Assembly: GCA_964577965.1 (NCBI GenBank)
Contig: CAZOAT010000001.1
Coordinates: 8,542 to 72,541, forward strand
Length of the DNA stretch: 64,000 bases
Reading direction: 5' to 3'
Source of the DNA: DASUUI01 sp964577965
Lineage (GTDB): Bacteria > Gemmatimonadota > Gemmatimonadetes > Gemmatimonadales > Gemmatimonadaceae
This document shows, piece by piece, positions 16,017-25,088 of this stretch (positions within the stretch are counted from its first letter, which is position 1; each line of letters begins with the position of its first letter). Both the position numbers and the translations under genes were made by a program. A model generated the notes under the pieces. That model was not told the origin of the DNA. It saw nothing but the letters and a program-made list of their open reading frames with translations, and did not search any database.

Positions 16017-17108
16017 CTAACGCTTCGCAGCCGCTGCGACAGGGATGGCGGCGCCCTGGCCTGTCAGCAGCTCGGCGCTGCGCGCCAGCAGCTCATCGGC
16101 CACAGCGAACGGAGTCGCTCCCCCCGTTTCCAGGTCTGCCAGTCGTCCATCGAGCCACGCAACAGTCGCGTTGTCCGTCCACAACCGCTGTCGCGTCTTC
16201 TGCTCGACGATCTCGACAACCCGTTCACGCAGCCGCCTGCGACGCCGAACGCGCAGCTCACTACTCCGCTCGAGAAACGCAAAATGTCGTTCCAGAGCAG
16301 CAAGCAGTTCGGTCACGCCTTCCCCCTTCACAGCGACCGAGTTCAGTACCGGCGGCGTCCATCGCTCCGGCTCCTCTTCACGCGCCGCCTCACGGGCCTG
16401 ACGCGCGGGATTCAAGCGCTTGAGATCCACGCCGTGGTGCGCGGGCACGTTCTTCATCGTTCCTCCGCGCCTCAGGCCGAGCATCAGCTCGATGTCGTTG
16501 CGCAGCCTGTCAGCGCCCGGTCGATCGGACTTGTTCACGACGAAGATGTCGGCGATCTCCATCACGCCTGCCTTGAGCGTCTGGATCGAGTCACCGGATT
16601 CAGGAACGAGTACGACCACGGTCGAGTCTGCAATCCGTGCGACGTCGAGCTCGGATTGTCCCACGCCGACTGTCTCGACGATGATGTAGTCGAACCCGAA
16701 GGCGTCCAGCACGTCAGCGACCTCACGCGTCGCCGTCGCAAGACCCCCGAGAGATCCCCGCGTCGCCATCGAGCGGATGAACACGCCCGGATCCAGGGCC
16801 ACCTGCTCCATCCGCACGCGGTCGCCGAGCAGTGCGCCGCCGGTGAACGGAGATGTGGGGTCAACTGCGACAACCGCGACACGGTGACCTGCCGCGCGCA
16901 GCGCGTGAACAACGTGCGATACAAGCGAGCTCTTTCCTGCCCCAGGGGGTCCCGTGATGCCTATGCGCCTGGCTCGGCCAAGCTTCGGGTGAAATGCGGA
17001 AAGCAGGTCGTCGAATCCCGAGCGGTGATTCTCGACCACGGACAGCACCCGTGCGAGTGCCGCGTTCTTCCCCGCCTCGAAGTCGCGGAGCAGGGCCTCA
17101 GCGCGCAT
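16017..17108 (-). CDS. meaB: Methylmalonyl-CoA mutase-associated GTPase MeaB
   Basis: 363 aa from ATG at 17108; longer frames overlap ybeY in the wrong frame. G3E-type GTPase with Walker A GPPGAGKSSL, VVAVDPTSPF, ETVGVGQSE and NKSDRPGADR. MeaB loads and protects the adenosylcobalamin of methylmalonyl-CoA mutase. The direct link to mcmA downstream supports this role. The start overlaps ybeY by 11 bp, so translation is probably coupled. Confidence 0.93.
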   Translation of the reverse strand: MRAEALLRDFEAGKNAALARVLSVVENHRSGFDDLLSAFHPKLGRARRIGITGPPGAGKSSLVSHVVHALRAAGHRVAVVAVDPTSPFTGGALLGDRVRMEQVALDPGVFIRSMATRGSLGGLATATREVADVLDAFGFDYIIVETVGVGQSELDVARIADSTVVVLVPESGDSIQTLKAGVMEIADIFVVNKSDRPGADRLRNDIELMLGLRRGGTMKNVPAHHGVDLKRLNPARQAREAAREEEPERWTPPVLNSVAVKGEGVTELLAALERHFAFLERSSELRVRRRRRLRERVVEIVEQKTRQRLWTDNATVAWLDGRLADLETGGATPFAVADELLARSAELLTGQGAAIPVAAAAKR

Positions 17109-17634
17109 TGCGAACGAGCGTCTCCTGTTCGGCCCACATCCTCGAGGCGGTGCGACCGCGGCCCTCAGGATGGTCGTGCCCGAGCACGTGCAGCGTCCCA
17201 TGTACAACCAGGCGCGCGACCTCCTCCCGCACACCTGCCCCGAATTCCTTCGCGTTCCTCCGCGCGACATCAGGCGCGATGTAGATGTCCCCGACAACGG
17301 CTCCGTGGGGGCCGGTCGGGCCGAAGCCGAAGGAAATCACGTCTGTCGGGCCGGAGTGACCGAGGTGTTCGCGGTTCAGGGTCGCCATCTTACGGGCTGA
17401 AACAAAAGCCACCGAGATCATCGCATCCCGGACCCTGGAGTGCTTGAGCGCCTTGCGTACGAGTTCGCGCACGCGGTCAGCGCCAAGCGGGCTGCGCACG
17501 CCATCGGACGACACGTCCACCGCCAGGCGGGCAAAGGCGACTTTGCCGCTCGCACCTCCCGGGGCAGCCGCGGATCGTGAGGGCTTGCCACGTCGCGGTG
17601 CTGAGTGAACCAGCGACGGAGAACGCCGCGGCAT
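17098..17634 (-). CDS. ybeY: Endoribonuclease YbeY
   Basis: 178 aa from ATG at 17634. The zinc motif HGTLHVLGHDH (H3xH5xH) is complete, preceded by DVISFGFG and GDIYIAP. YbeY is a single-strand endoribonuclease needed for 16S rRNA 3' end maturation and ribosome quality control. The basic, low-complexity first 35 residues are unusual; a GTG near 17520 would give a more typical length. Follows phoH by 13 bp, a pairing seen in many bacteria. Confidence 0.88.
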   Translation of the reverse strand: MPRRSPSLVHSAPRRGKPSRSAAAPGGASGKVAFARLAVDVSSDGVRSPLGADRVRELVRKALKHSRVRDAMISVAFVSARKMATLNREHLGHSGPTDVISFGFGPTGPHGAVVGDIYIAPDVARRNAKEFGAGVREEVARLVVHGTLHVLGHDHPEGRGRTASRMWAEQETLVRNAR

Positions 17635-17647
17635 GCCGCCCGATCGG

Positions 17648-18628
17648 TCAGCCACCAGCATCCTCGGCGTACGCCTTGATGATCTCGCGCACCAGTCGGT
17701 GGCGGACGACGTCGGCATCCGTCAGGTACTGGAATGCGATGCCATCGATCCCCGTGAGTATCCGCTCGATCTGAATCAGCCCGGACTCCTCGCGGCTCGG
17801 CAGATCGATCTGGGTCTTGTCGCCGGTGATCACCGTCTTCGAGTTCACGCCCAGCCGCGTGAGGAACATCTTCATCTGTGCGGCTGTCGCGTTCTGCGCC
17901 TCGTCGAGGATCACGTAAGCGTCGGACAGCGTCCGGCCCCGCATGTATGCGAGTGGTGCGATCTCGATGGTGCGGGTCTCCAGCGCCTTCACCACGCGCT
18001 CCTGCGGCATCATGTCCTCGAGGGCATCGTACAGAGGGCGAAGGTAGGGATCGACCTTTGCCTGCATGTCGCCCGGGAGAAATCCGAGCGACTCGCCCGC
18101 CTCCACAGCGGGCCGCGCGAGCACTATGCGACGCACCCGCTTGCGGGTGAGTGCATCCACGGCGGCGGCCACCGCCAGGTACGTCTTGCCGGTACCTGCG
18201 GGTCCGATTCCAACGACGATGTCGTTGTCGGCGATGAGCTTGAGGTACTCGGCCTGCCCGCTGGTCTTCGGCTGGATGACCTTGCGGATCCCCGGCAGCG
18301 CAATCCGCTGCTCGCTTCCTGCCCCCTCCCCGTCGCGGGCGGCGTCGAGCGCCATGCGCAGCACGTCGTCGGCGGTGAGCGGCATCCGCTGCTTGGCAGA
18401 ATCAATCATCCGCTGCGCGACGGGAATCGCGCGGTCCACAGCCTCCGGCGTGCCGCTGATCGTGAGGGTGTCTCCTCGCAGTGCGATGCGGGCGCCGCTC
18501 TGTTTCTGCAGCTCGACCAGATTCTGGTCGTTCACGCCCGCGAGCGTGAGCATGTCGGCACCTTCTGTCGAGAGGCGCTGTGTGGTGAGCTCTTCAGTGA
18601 CGGTGTCGGAGCGGGTTCCGTTTGACAT
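17648..18628 (-). CDS. PhoH-like ATPase
   Basis: 326 aa from ATG at 18628; a TTG two codons earlier is possible. A KH-like RNA-binding segment (QSGARIALRGDTLTISG) precedes the PhoH ATPase domain with Walker A GPAGTGKT, ARPAVEAGESLGFLPGD, ILDEAQNAT and TGDKTQIDLP. PhoH proteins are predicted RNA-associated ATPases or helicases and often precede ybeY, as here. Part of an aspS-phoH-ybeY-meaB-mcmA run. Confidence 0.9.
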   Translation of the reverse strand: MSNGTRSDTVTEELTTQRLSTEGADMLTLAGVNDQNLVELQKQSGARIALRGDTLTISGTPEAVDRAIPVAQRMIDSAKQRMPLTADDVLRMALDAARDGEGAGSEQRIALPGIRKVIQPKTSGQAEYLKLIADNDIVVGIGPAGTGKTYLAVAAAVDALTRKRVRRIVLARPAVEAGESLGFLPGDMQAKVDPYLRPLYDALEDMMPQERVVKALETRTIEIAPLAYMRGRTLSDAYVILDEAQNATAAQMKMFLTRLGVNSKTVITGDKTQIDLPSREESGLIQIERILTGIDGIAFQYLTDADVVRHRLVREIIKAYAEDAGG

Positions 18629-18669
18629 AGGCAATTAGCGATCAGCGGAAAGGAACAGCGGTGAACCGG

Positions 18670-20475
18670 TCATTCAGTTACCCGGAGGTGAAGATCCTTG
18701 AGCTCTGCGTCATTGACTGCTGTGGGTGCACCCTCGAACAGTGCGCGCGCGGCGGTTGTCTTCGGGAACGGGATCACGTCGCGCAAAGACTGGGCACCAG
18801 CGAGAAGCATCACAATCCGGTCGAAGCCGAATGCGATGCCGCCGTGGGGCGGAGCGCCGGCGCGCAGCGCCTCGAGCAGGAAGCCGAAGCGCCGCTCGGC
18901 GGTCTGCTCGTCGAGCCCCAGCAGCTGGAAGATCTGCATCTGCAGTGCCGGATCGATTATGCGGATGCTCCCACCGCCGAGCTCCGTGCCGTTGAGCACG
19001 AGATCGTACGCAAGCGCGCGGGCGCGTTCCGGCGCCGACTCCAGCAGCTGCAGGTCATCCGGATGCGGTGATGTGAAAGGATGATTCATCGGCGTGAGCG
19101 CGCCGTGCTCGTCGAGGTCGAACAGGGGAAAGTCAGTAATCCATACCAGCGCATGCTCATTCTCCGGCACGAGCGACAGCCGCCGCGCCGCTTCCTGACG
19201 TACACGGTCGAGCGCAGCGCTTCCGACACGGTGCGCTCCTGCGACGAAAAGACACAGATCACCATCTTCCATCTGAAGGCGCTCTTTCGCGCCCGATGGA
19301 AGGAACTTCGCCAGCGGACCCTCCAGCTCACTTCCCGAGCGCTTCACTCTGAGCAGGCCCGCTGAACCCGCACCTTTCGCGAGCGCTTCCAGCTCGTCCA
19401 CCTGCTTCCGCGACCAGGCGCCGCCAGCGGGGATCCGCACGCCGCGTACACGGCCTCCTGCGGCCAGCGCCTGCTTCGTGATCGCAAAGTCGGCATCGGC
19501 GAACAGGCTGCTGATATCGAACAGCTCGAGCCCGTAGCGGATGTCAGGCCGGTCGGTGCCGTAGCGCTCCATTGCCTCGGCGTGCGTCATCCGCTGCATC
19601 TCCGGCATCGCAACTCCGCTCTCGGCGTACAGCGCCTGCATCATGCCGCTGGCGAAGGCGATCACGTCCTCGACTCCTACAAAGGAGGCTTCGACGTCTA
19701 TCTGGGTGAACTCCGGCTGTCTGTCGGCCCTCAGATCCTCGTCCCTGAAGCAGCGCGCGATCTGGAAGTACCTGTCGAAGCCGGAGATCATCAGGAGCTG
19801 CTTGTACAGCTGCGGCGACTGTGGCAGCGCGTAGAACTCCCCGGCGTGCACCCTGCTCGGGACCAGGTAGTCACGCGCACCCTCCGGGGTTGGCTTCGTG
19901 AGGATCGGTGTCTCGACCTCGAGAAAACCGAGCGAGTCGAAGTAGCGGCGCACAGCCTGCGCGAGGCGATGGCGGAGCACGATGTTGTCGCGAAGCTCCG
20001 AGCGGCGGAGGTCAAGGTGCCTGTGGCGCAGCCGCAACTCTTCCGCGGCCATCTTCTCTCCGCGCCCCCGCGCTACCGGGATAGCAGGCGTATCCGCTGT
20101 ACTCAGTACCTGCAGCGATCGGGCGTGCACCTCCACGTCGCCGGTCTCCAGGTCAGGATTGCATTGGTCGTCCGGGCGTGGAGCAGCCTCGCCTTCGACG
20201 GCAATCACGCTCTCGATCGTAAGCGCGCGGGCGTGCTCCATGACCTCAGGCGGCGTCCAGCGCGGATCAAACGACACCTGTACGATCCCGGCGCGATCCC
20301 GAAGGTCGACAAATACGAGCCCGCCGAGGTCGCGCACGCGGTGCACCCACCCGCCGAGCAGGACCTGCTCGCCCGAGTGCCGCCGTCTCAGCGCACCCGC
20401 GAGGTGCGACCGCAGCGAGGTGGCGGATTCACTGAACGCCGGTGCCGTGCGCGCTTGCGTGGCTTCCTGGCTCAA
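18670..20475 (-). CDS. aspS: Aspartyl-tRNA synthetase
   Basis: 601 aa, TTG start, as no ATG or GTG is available before the anticodon-binding domain. Class II synthetase: N-terminal OB fold (LGGWVHRVRDLGG), motif 2 region FRDEDLRADRQPEFTQ, a bacterial GAD insertion in the middle, and motif 3 GGIAFGFDRIVMLLAG. In the OB fold the residue after RD is Leu, as in E. coli AspRS. Some non-discriminating AspRS have His there, so I predict the tRNA-Asp-specific form (inference from one residue). Divergent from rlmN across 109 bp. Confidence 0.95.
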   Translation of the reverse strand: MSQEATQARTAPAFSESATSLRSHLAGALRRRHSGEQVLLGGWVHRVRDLGGLVFVDLRDRAGIVQVSFDPRWTPPEVMEHARALTIESVIAVEGEAAPRPDDQCNPDLETGDVEVHARSLQVLSTADTPAIPVARGRGEKMAAEELRLRHRHLDLRRSELRDNIVLRHRLAQAVRRYFDSLGFLEVETPILTKPTPEGARDYLVPSRVHAGEFYALPQSPQLYKQLLMISGFDRYFQIARCFRDEDLRADRQPEFTQIDVEASFVGVEDVIAFASGMMQALYAESGVAMPEMQRMTHAEAMERYGTDRPDIRYGLELFDISSLFADADFAITKQALAAGGRVRGVRIPAGGAWSRKQVDELEALAKGAGSAGLLRVKRSGSELEGPLAKFLPSGAKERLQMEDGDLCLFVAGAHRVGSAALDRVRQEAARRLSLVPENEHALVWITDFPLFDLDEHGALTPMNHPFTSPHPDDLQLLESAPERARALAYDLVLNGTELGGGSIRIIDPALQMQIFQLLGLDEQTAERRFGFLLEALRAGAPPHGGIAFGFDRIVMLLAGAQSLRDVIPFPKTTAARALFEGAPTAVNDAELKDLHLRVTE

Positions 20476-20584
20476 CTCGCGCGGATGGCAGCCAAACGGT
20501 ACGTGGCGTGCGGGAACGATGGTGTCATCTGAGGTGGTGTAAATTTAGCTGCTACAACGAGTTATTGGAAAGAACTCAAGCCGC

Positions 20585-21682
20585 ATGGAAGTGTCCGTGC
20601 CCTCTCCGCTGGAAGACCTTCTCGATCTGACGCCCGATGCCGCACAGCAGCGACTGCGGGAGTTCGCAGCAGCCCATGGCGAGCCATCCTACAGGGCAGA
20701 CCAGGTGGCGCGACACCTGTGGCAGGTCCCGCTGCCGTCATTCGGGGAAATGACCACGGTACCGAAGTGGTTCCGCGACCGTCTGGCCGAGGAGCTCGCG
20801 CTGCCCCGCCTCGAGATCACCACACGGCAGCTGTCCGCCGACGGGACGCAGAAGTTCCTCTTCCGGCTGCGAGACGGAGAGATGATCGAGACCGTCGCGA
20901 TCCCCGAGGGCAACCGGATGACGCTGTGCATTTCGTCTCAGGCGGGGTGCGCTCTCCGGTGTGCCTTCTGCGCAACGGGCGCGATGGGGTTCTCCCGCAA
21001 CCTGACCGTGTCGGAGATCGCGTGCCAGGTGCGTGAGCTTCGACTGCTGGAGGAGCCGATCGTCGCGACGAACATCGTGTTCATGGGTATGGGCGAGCCG
21101 ATGATGAACTGGAGGGCGGTGGATCCCGCGCTCACGATCCTGAACGATCCTCACGGCTTCGGCATCGGCGCCAGGCACATCACCGTCTCGACTGTGGGCG
21201 TGCTCCCGGGAATCGTCGCCCTCGGGGAACGACCGGAGCAGTTCCGGCTGGCGATCTCCATTCACGCACCGAACGACGAGCTGCGCGCCGAGCTCATGCC
21301 GATCAACGTCAAGTTTCCGCTCGCGGATGTGATCGATGCGGCGAAGACTTTTTCGCGGCGTGTCACGTTCGAGTACGTCATGCTCGGTGGCGTGAACGAC
21401 CAGCCCGGGCACGCCGGGCAGCTCGCGGCGCTGGCGCGCGAGTGCCGCGCCTTCGTGAACCTGATCCCGCTCCACCCCGGCGGGGCAGGCGATTTCACGC
21501 CGACCCCGATGCAGCGGATCATCTCCTTCGCGCGTGCGCTTCGCGGTAAGGGGATCCAGACGGCCATCCGGAAGAGCCGCGGGCTGGACATCGCCGCGGC
21601 GTGCGGGCAGCTACGGGTAGAACGGACGCGGCGGCGGGCGCCAGCTCGCGCCCACGAGGACGGTCGCGTCGAGGTAGCGTGA
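20585..21682 (+). CDS. rlmN: Dual-specificity RNA methyltransferase RlmN
   Basis: 365 aa, ATG. Radical-SAM enzyme that methylates C2 of A2503 in 23S rRNA and A37 of some tRNAs. The cluster motif C122xxxC126xxC129 (CALRCAFC) is intact, followed by ATNIVFMGMGEPMMNW and STVGVLPG. The catalytic C-terminal cysteine is in SRGLDIAAACGQL. A tail of about 22 residues (RVERTRRRAPAR and on) extends past the normal end and overlaps the 3' end of the convergent LytR_C gene by 72 bp. Confidence 0.94.
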   Translation: MEVSVPSPLEDLLDLTPDAAQQRLREFAAAHGEPSYRADQVARHLWQVPLPSFGEMTTVPKWFRDRLAEELALPRLEITTRQLSADGTQKFLFRLRDGEMIETVAIPEGNRMTLCISSQAGCALRCAFCATGAMGFSRNLTVSEIACQVRELRLLEEPIVATNIVFMGMGEPMMNWRAVDPALTILNDPHGFGIGARHITVSTVGVLPGIVALGERPEQFRLAISIHAPNDELRAELMPINVKFPLADVIDAAKTFSRRVTFEYVMLGGVNDQPGHAGQLAALARECRAFVNLIPLHPGGAGDFTPTPMQRIISFARALRGKGIQTAIRKSRGLDIAAACGQLRVERTRRRAPARAHEDGRVEVA

Positions 21683-22051
21683 ACTGTCGGGCCGGGCGCT
21701 GGACGTTCCGCCCATCGCAGTCGCTATGAGCTCGGCCCATTCCGGATGTCCGGAGCGATCGAGTACGAGCGTCGTGTCGCTCCGCTCGTTGCTGGAGCCG
21801 ATGTATACGACGTCGAATCCGCGGTCCCGGAGATAGGTCGCGGCGCGGCGCGCCAGCCCGCGCACTGTACTCGCGTTGAGCACCTCGACCCTGATCCGGA
21901 CGCTGTCGGGCGCCCGGACGTTGAGCGCAGGGTCCGCATAGTCGCCAGGCTCGTCTGCCGCCTCCGCCTGATGATTGCGCCAGGCATGGCCCGCTGCGGC
22001 GCTCGCGACTGACAGCACAGTCACGAGCAGTATCCAACGGCCGATTCTCAC
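21611..22051 (-). CDS. LytR C-terminal domain protein
   Basis: 146 aa. One N-terminal membrane segment (about residues 5-22), a linker, then a LytR_C domain with VRIRVEVLNASTVRGLARRAATYLRD split by usual loops, ending in SRYLDATVLVG. The catalytic LytR-CpsA-Psr domain is absent, as in similar short proteins commonly encoded beside yqeK and rsfS. Extracytoplasmic, role unknown. Overlaps yqeK by 4 bp (ATGA) and ends inside convergent rlmN. Confidence 0.82.
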   Translation of the reverse strand: MRIGRWILLVTVLSVASAAAGHAWRNHQAEAADEPGDYADPALNVRAPDSVRIRVEVLNASTVRGLARRAATYLRDRGFDVVYIGSSNERSDTTLVLDRSGHPEWAELIATAMGGTSSARPDSSRYLDATVLVGASWRPPPRPFYP

Positions 22052-22602
22052 CGCAGGCTATTCCACAGCTCCACGGTCTCGGGGTAAAGGTAGTTCCCCT
22101 CCCGCACCGACCACTCGAGACGGAACCGCACCACCTGTCGGAACACGCCGTCGAAGTTGTGCGGCACCTGTGAGGCGAGGAACTGCCGATCCTCGTTCAG
22201 GAACTTGCGCCCTGGCTCCAGGTAGTCGGCCATGTACACGGCCTTGCCTACCGAGTCCCACCGCGCCCAGCCCACCGTGTGATAGCGGACGGCGTTGAGC
22301 ACCGACTCCCGCCGCTCCCCATCACGCTCGAGGAGGATCGCCGCAGCCGGCCCGTGCAGCAGCCCTTCGGGTGCGGTACGATCTCCCGTTATCCGGCGCA
22401 GTTCGTCTCCCGACGCATCGCGCAGGGCGTCGTGCCACGCGCCGGAATCGAGCCACGCGCGCGCGGTCTCGTGATCGAGCCGCATCGCGGCTGCCCAGGC
22501 GCGGAGGAGCGAGGCTACACGGTCGATGTGCGCCTGACGCTTGTCGGAGACCTGCGCCCACGCGGGCAGCCCGTGGCGGTTCACGGCAATCGATGCGGCC
22601 AT
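22048..22602 (-). CDS. YqeK-like HD-domain hydrolase
   Basis: 184 aa. Metal site residues of the HD fold are H25, H57-D58 (GAWHDALRD), H83, H108 and D126 in YMADYLEPGR, the last a YqeK signature. YqeK enzymes cleave Ap4A symmetrically to two ADP and dampen alarmone levels. The usual neighbour nadD is missing; here yqeK ends the trp/fol/pan operon, 34 bp after panC, and is coupled to a LytR_C gene. Confidence 0.82.
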   Translation of the reverse strand: MAASIAVNRHGLPAWAQVSDKRQAHIDRVASLLRAWAAAMRLDHETARAWLDSGAWHDALRDASGDELRRITGDRTAPEGLLHGPAAAILLERDGERRESVLNAVRYHTVGWARWDSVGKAVYMADYLEPGRKFLNEDRQFLASQVPHNFDGVFRQVVRFRLEWSVREGNYLYPETVELWNSLR

Positions 22603-22636
22603 TGGCAGATGCGTTGCGGGTTGTTGGCTGTAGTGC

Positions 22637-23482
22637 TCAGCCGTCGAGCAGCACGTTGTCTATCAGACGCGTCGTCCCCACGTGGATCGCACCGATCGCG
22701 GCGCCGCGCGCGCCAAGCGTAGCCGGCCGGCTGAAACGGTCGCGCTCGACCACCGCCAGATAGTCGATCTTTATCCCCGGACTCGCAACAAGAATCGCCT
22801 GACCGGCACGTTCCAGCGTGGCCACGTCCCGCGCCCCGCGGGCGTGAACGGCCTGTATCTCCCGCAACGCACGTGAGAGAGCCAGAGCACGGTCCCGCTC
22901 GGCCGGGCTGAGGTACCGGTTCCTGCTCGACAGCGCCAGGCCGTCAGAGTCACGGATGGTCGGTGACAGCACCATCTCCACTGGCATGTTCAGATCCTCA
23001 ATCATCGCTTCCACGATCCGTGCCTGTTGCAGATCCTTTTGTCCGAAGACGACCGAGTCCGGCTGGACGATGTGGAGCAGCTTGGCAACGACTGTAAGTA
23101 CCCCGTCGAAGTGGCCAGGCCGGGCGCGACCCTCCCAGTCGCCTGCCATCCGGCCGGCCTTCATGGTCACGTTCGCCTGGCCGGGATACATCTCGTGGGT
23201 CTCGGGGGCGAACACGAGGTCAACACCCCGCGACTCGGCGAGAGAGCTGTCGGCTGGCAGGTCGCGCGGGTAGCGCTCGTAATCTTCACCCGGTCCGAAC
23301 TGCAGCGGGTTCACGAAGACGCTCATCACCACGTAGTGGGAGTGGGCATGGGCCGCTTCGATCAGCGAGAGGTGCCCCTCGTGCAGCGCTCCCATGGTGG
23401 GGACGAAGCCAATATCCAGCCCGCGACGGCGTGCTTCCGCGACCGCCGCGCGGCAGTCGGCGATGGTCGTGGCGGTCACCAT
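22637..23482 (-). CDS. panC: Pantothenate synthetase (pantoate--beta-alanine ligase)
   Basis: 281 aa from ATG at 23482, one base after the panB stop. Joins pantoate and beta-alanine with ATP, the last step of vitamin B5 synthesis. Motifs: PTMGALHEGHLSL (ATP-binding HxGH), FVNPLQFGPGEDYERYPR, FGQKDLQQ and DSDGLALSSRNRYLS. Part of the panB-panC pair in the folate/pantothenate end of the trp operon. Confidence 0.95.
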   Translation of the reverse strand: MVTATTIADCRAAVAEARRRGLDIGFVPTMGALHEGHLSLIEAAHAHSHYVVMSVFVNPLQFGPGEDYERYPRDLPADSSLAESRGVDLVFAPETHEMYPGQANVTMKAGRMAGDWEGRARPGHFDGVLTVVAKLLHIVQPDSVVFGQKDLQQARIVEAMIEDLNMPVEMVLSPTIRDSDGLALSSRNRYLSPAERDRALALSRALREIQAVHARGARDVATLERAGQAILVASPGIKIDYLAVVERDRFSRPATLGARGAAIGAIHVGTTRLIDNVLLDG

Positions 23483-23483
23483 G

Positions 23484-24311
23484 TCAGAACTCGTGCTCGG
23501 CAGCTGGATACTCACCGGCACGCACGTCGCGGGCGAACCGGCTCACGGCACCGCGCACGTCATCTGCGAGATTCGCATAACGGCGGAGGAACTTCGGTGC
23601 GAAGCCATCGTTCAGCCCCAGGAGATCGTGCAGCACGAGGACCTGCCCGTCACAGCCTGCGCCCGCGCCGATTCCAATCGTGGGGATCGATACGGCCTCC
23701 GTCACCTTCGCCGCCAGTGCGGCGGGCACCAGCTCGAGCACGATGGAGAAGGCACCGGCCTCTTCCAGCTGCCGGGCTTCATCCAGCAGGCGGGCAGCAT
23801 CGACCTCCTCTCTCCCCTGCACCACGTATCCGCCGAGCGCGTTCACCGACTGCGGGGTGAAGCCGATATGTCCCATGACGGGGATCCCTGCGGTGACGAC
23901 GCGCTGTACAACCTCGGCCATTCCGGGACCGCCACCCTCCATCTTGACCGCATTGCATCCGGTGCGCTGCAGCACCCGTCCGCAGTTCCATACCGCTCTG
24001 TCCGCCCCGGTCTGATAGGTGAGAAACGGCATGTCCACCACGAGGAGTGCCCGGGACACTCCGCGCCGCACCATCGACCCGTGATAGATCATCTGGTGCA
24101 GCGTTACGGGAAGGGTGGAGTCGAGACCAGCAACGACGTTGCCGAGCGAGTCGCCGACGAGAACCGCATCCACGCCAGCCTCATCGACGAGGCGACCGAA
24201 CAGCGCATCGTACGCCGTGACCACCACGAGCTTCTCGCTCTTCGCCTTCCGCGACGCGAAATCGCGGATGGTGACCGGCTTCACCCGATCCTTCCCGCCG
24301 GGCCCGTTCAT
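23484..24311 (-). CDS. panB: 3-methyl-2-oxobutanoate hydroxymethyltransferase
   Basis: 275 aa. Makes ketopantoate from 2-ketoisovalerate and methylene-THF. Signature blocks are VVTAYDALFGRLVDEAG, VGDSLGNVV, KMEGG, GHIGFTPQSVNALGGY and GIGAGAGCDGQVLVLHD. Start overlaps folK stop by 4 bp. Linking folate (folB, folK) with a folate-using pantothenate enzyme is functionally sensible. Confidence 0.95.
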   Translation of the reverse strand: MNGPGGKDRVKPVTIRDFASRKAKSEKLVVVTAYDALFGRLVDEAGVDAVLVGDSLGNVVAGLDSTLPVTLHQMIYHGSMVRRGVSRALLVVDMPFLTYQTGADRAVWNCGRVLQRTGCNAVKMEGGGPGMAEVVQRVVTAGIPVMGHIGFTPQSVNALGGYVVQGREEVDAARLLDEARQLEEAGAFSIVLELVPAALAAKVTEAVSIPTIGIGAGAGCDGQVLVLHDLLGLNDGFAPKFLRRYANLADDVRGAVSRFARDVRAGEYPAAEHEF

Positions 24312-24715
24312 TCGGCCATCACCTGTGCGAGCTCCCTCTGCCAGAAGTCTCGGTTCGGCAGTTCCGGATGCGGCAGCACCAGGGCGTCCGTGTTGATGTG
24401 CCGGTCGCCGAACCGAACTATGTCGAGATCGAGGGTACGCTCGCCCCAGCGGACGCCACGCTGGCGGCCATTCTCCGACTCGATGCGCTGAAGTTCGCTG
24501 AGCAGCGTCTCCGGATCGAGGTCTGTCTCTATTGCCAGCATCTGGTTGAGATAACTCCCCTGGCCCGACGGACCGATCGCCTCGGTCTCCTCAATGCCGG
24601 AAGCGGCGACCATGCGCGTCCCATTGAGCGCCGCGATCGCCGCGCGCGCAGCGGCAAGGTAATGCTCGCGGTCGCCCTTGTTGGAACCGAGCGCGATGTA
24701 CGCGATCTCAGCCAC
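24308..24715 (-). CDS. folK: 2-amino-4-hydroxy-6-hydroxymethyldihydropteridine diphosphokinase
   Basis: 135 aa. Pyrophosphorylates 6-hydroxymethyl-dihydropterin in folate synthesis. Family motifs are IALGSNKGDRE at the N-terminus, SYLNQMLAIET, GVRWGERTLDLDIV and LPHPELPNRDF. Shorter than E. coli FolK (159 aa) but all blocks are present. Overlaps folB by 8 bp and panB by 4 bp. Confidence 0.92.
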   Translation of the reverse strand: MAEIAYIALGSNKGDREHYLAAARAAIAALNGTRMVAASGIEETEAIGPSGQGSYLNQMLAIETDLDPETLLSELQRIESENGRQRGVRWGERTLDLDIVRFGDRHINTDALVLPHPELPNRDFWQRELAQVMAE

Positions 24716-25088
24716 GCCGCCGCCGTTCGACGGTGACTTCGGCGTGTGCCAGCGGTCCGGGCAGAGCCACGTGCGGCTTGCGCACGGACACGCGGGCGCG
24801 GGCCACGGCGCGCATCTGCAGCGCTCGCGTGGCGATCTGCTCCGCCACGTCCTCGAGATACAGGTGATGCTGCTGTGCCATGACTTCGGCGACGATGTCG
24901 TACAGCTCCCGATAGTCTACGATGCCGCGCGGTCCCGACGCCCCTGCCGGTCTGGGGACGACGACGGACAGATCGACTTCGACCGACTGCGCGATCTCCG
25001 CCTCATGCGGAAGCACGCCGATCCTGGTGTGAAACCGCATCGCCTTCAGAGTGACGACGTCGTCCACCTCGCTCCTCCCCTCAGCCAT
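24708..25088 (-). CDS. folB: Dihydroneopterin aldolase
   Basis: 126 aa. Cleaves dihydroneopterin to 6-hydroxymethyl-dihydropterin and glycolaldehyde, one step before FolK. Motifs: RFHTRIGVLPHEAEIAQSVEVDL, DYRELYDIV, YLEDVAEQIA and VRKPHVALPG. The ATG lies within the last codons of trpA (8 bp overlap), showing tight coupling of tryptophan and folate genes. Confidence 0.92.
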   Translation of the reverse strand: MAEGRSEVDDVVTLKAMRFHTRIGVLPHEAEIAQSVEVDLSVVVPRPAGASGPRGIVDYRELYDIVAEVMAQQHHLYLEDVAEQIATRALQMRAVARARVSVRKPHVALPGPLAHAEVTVERRRRG

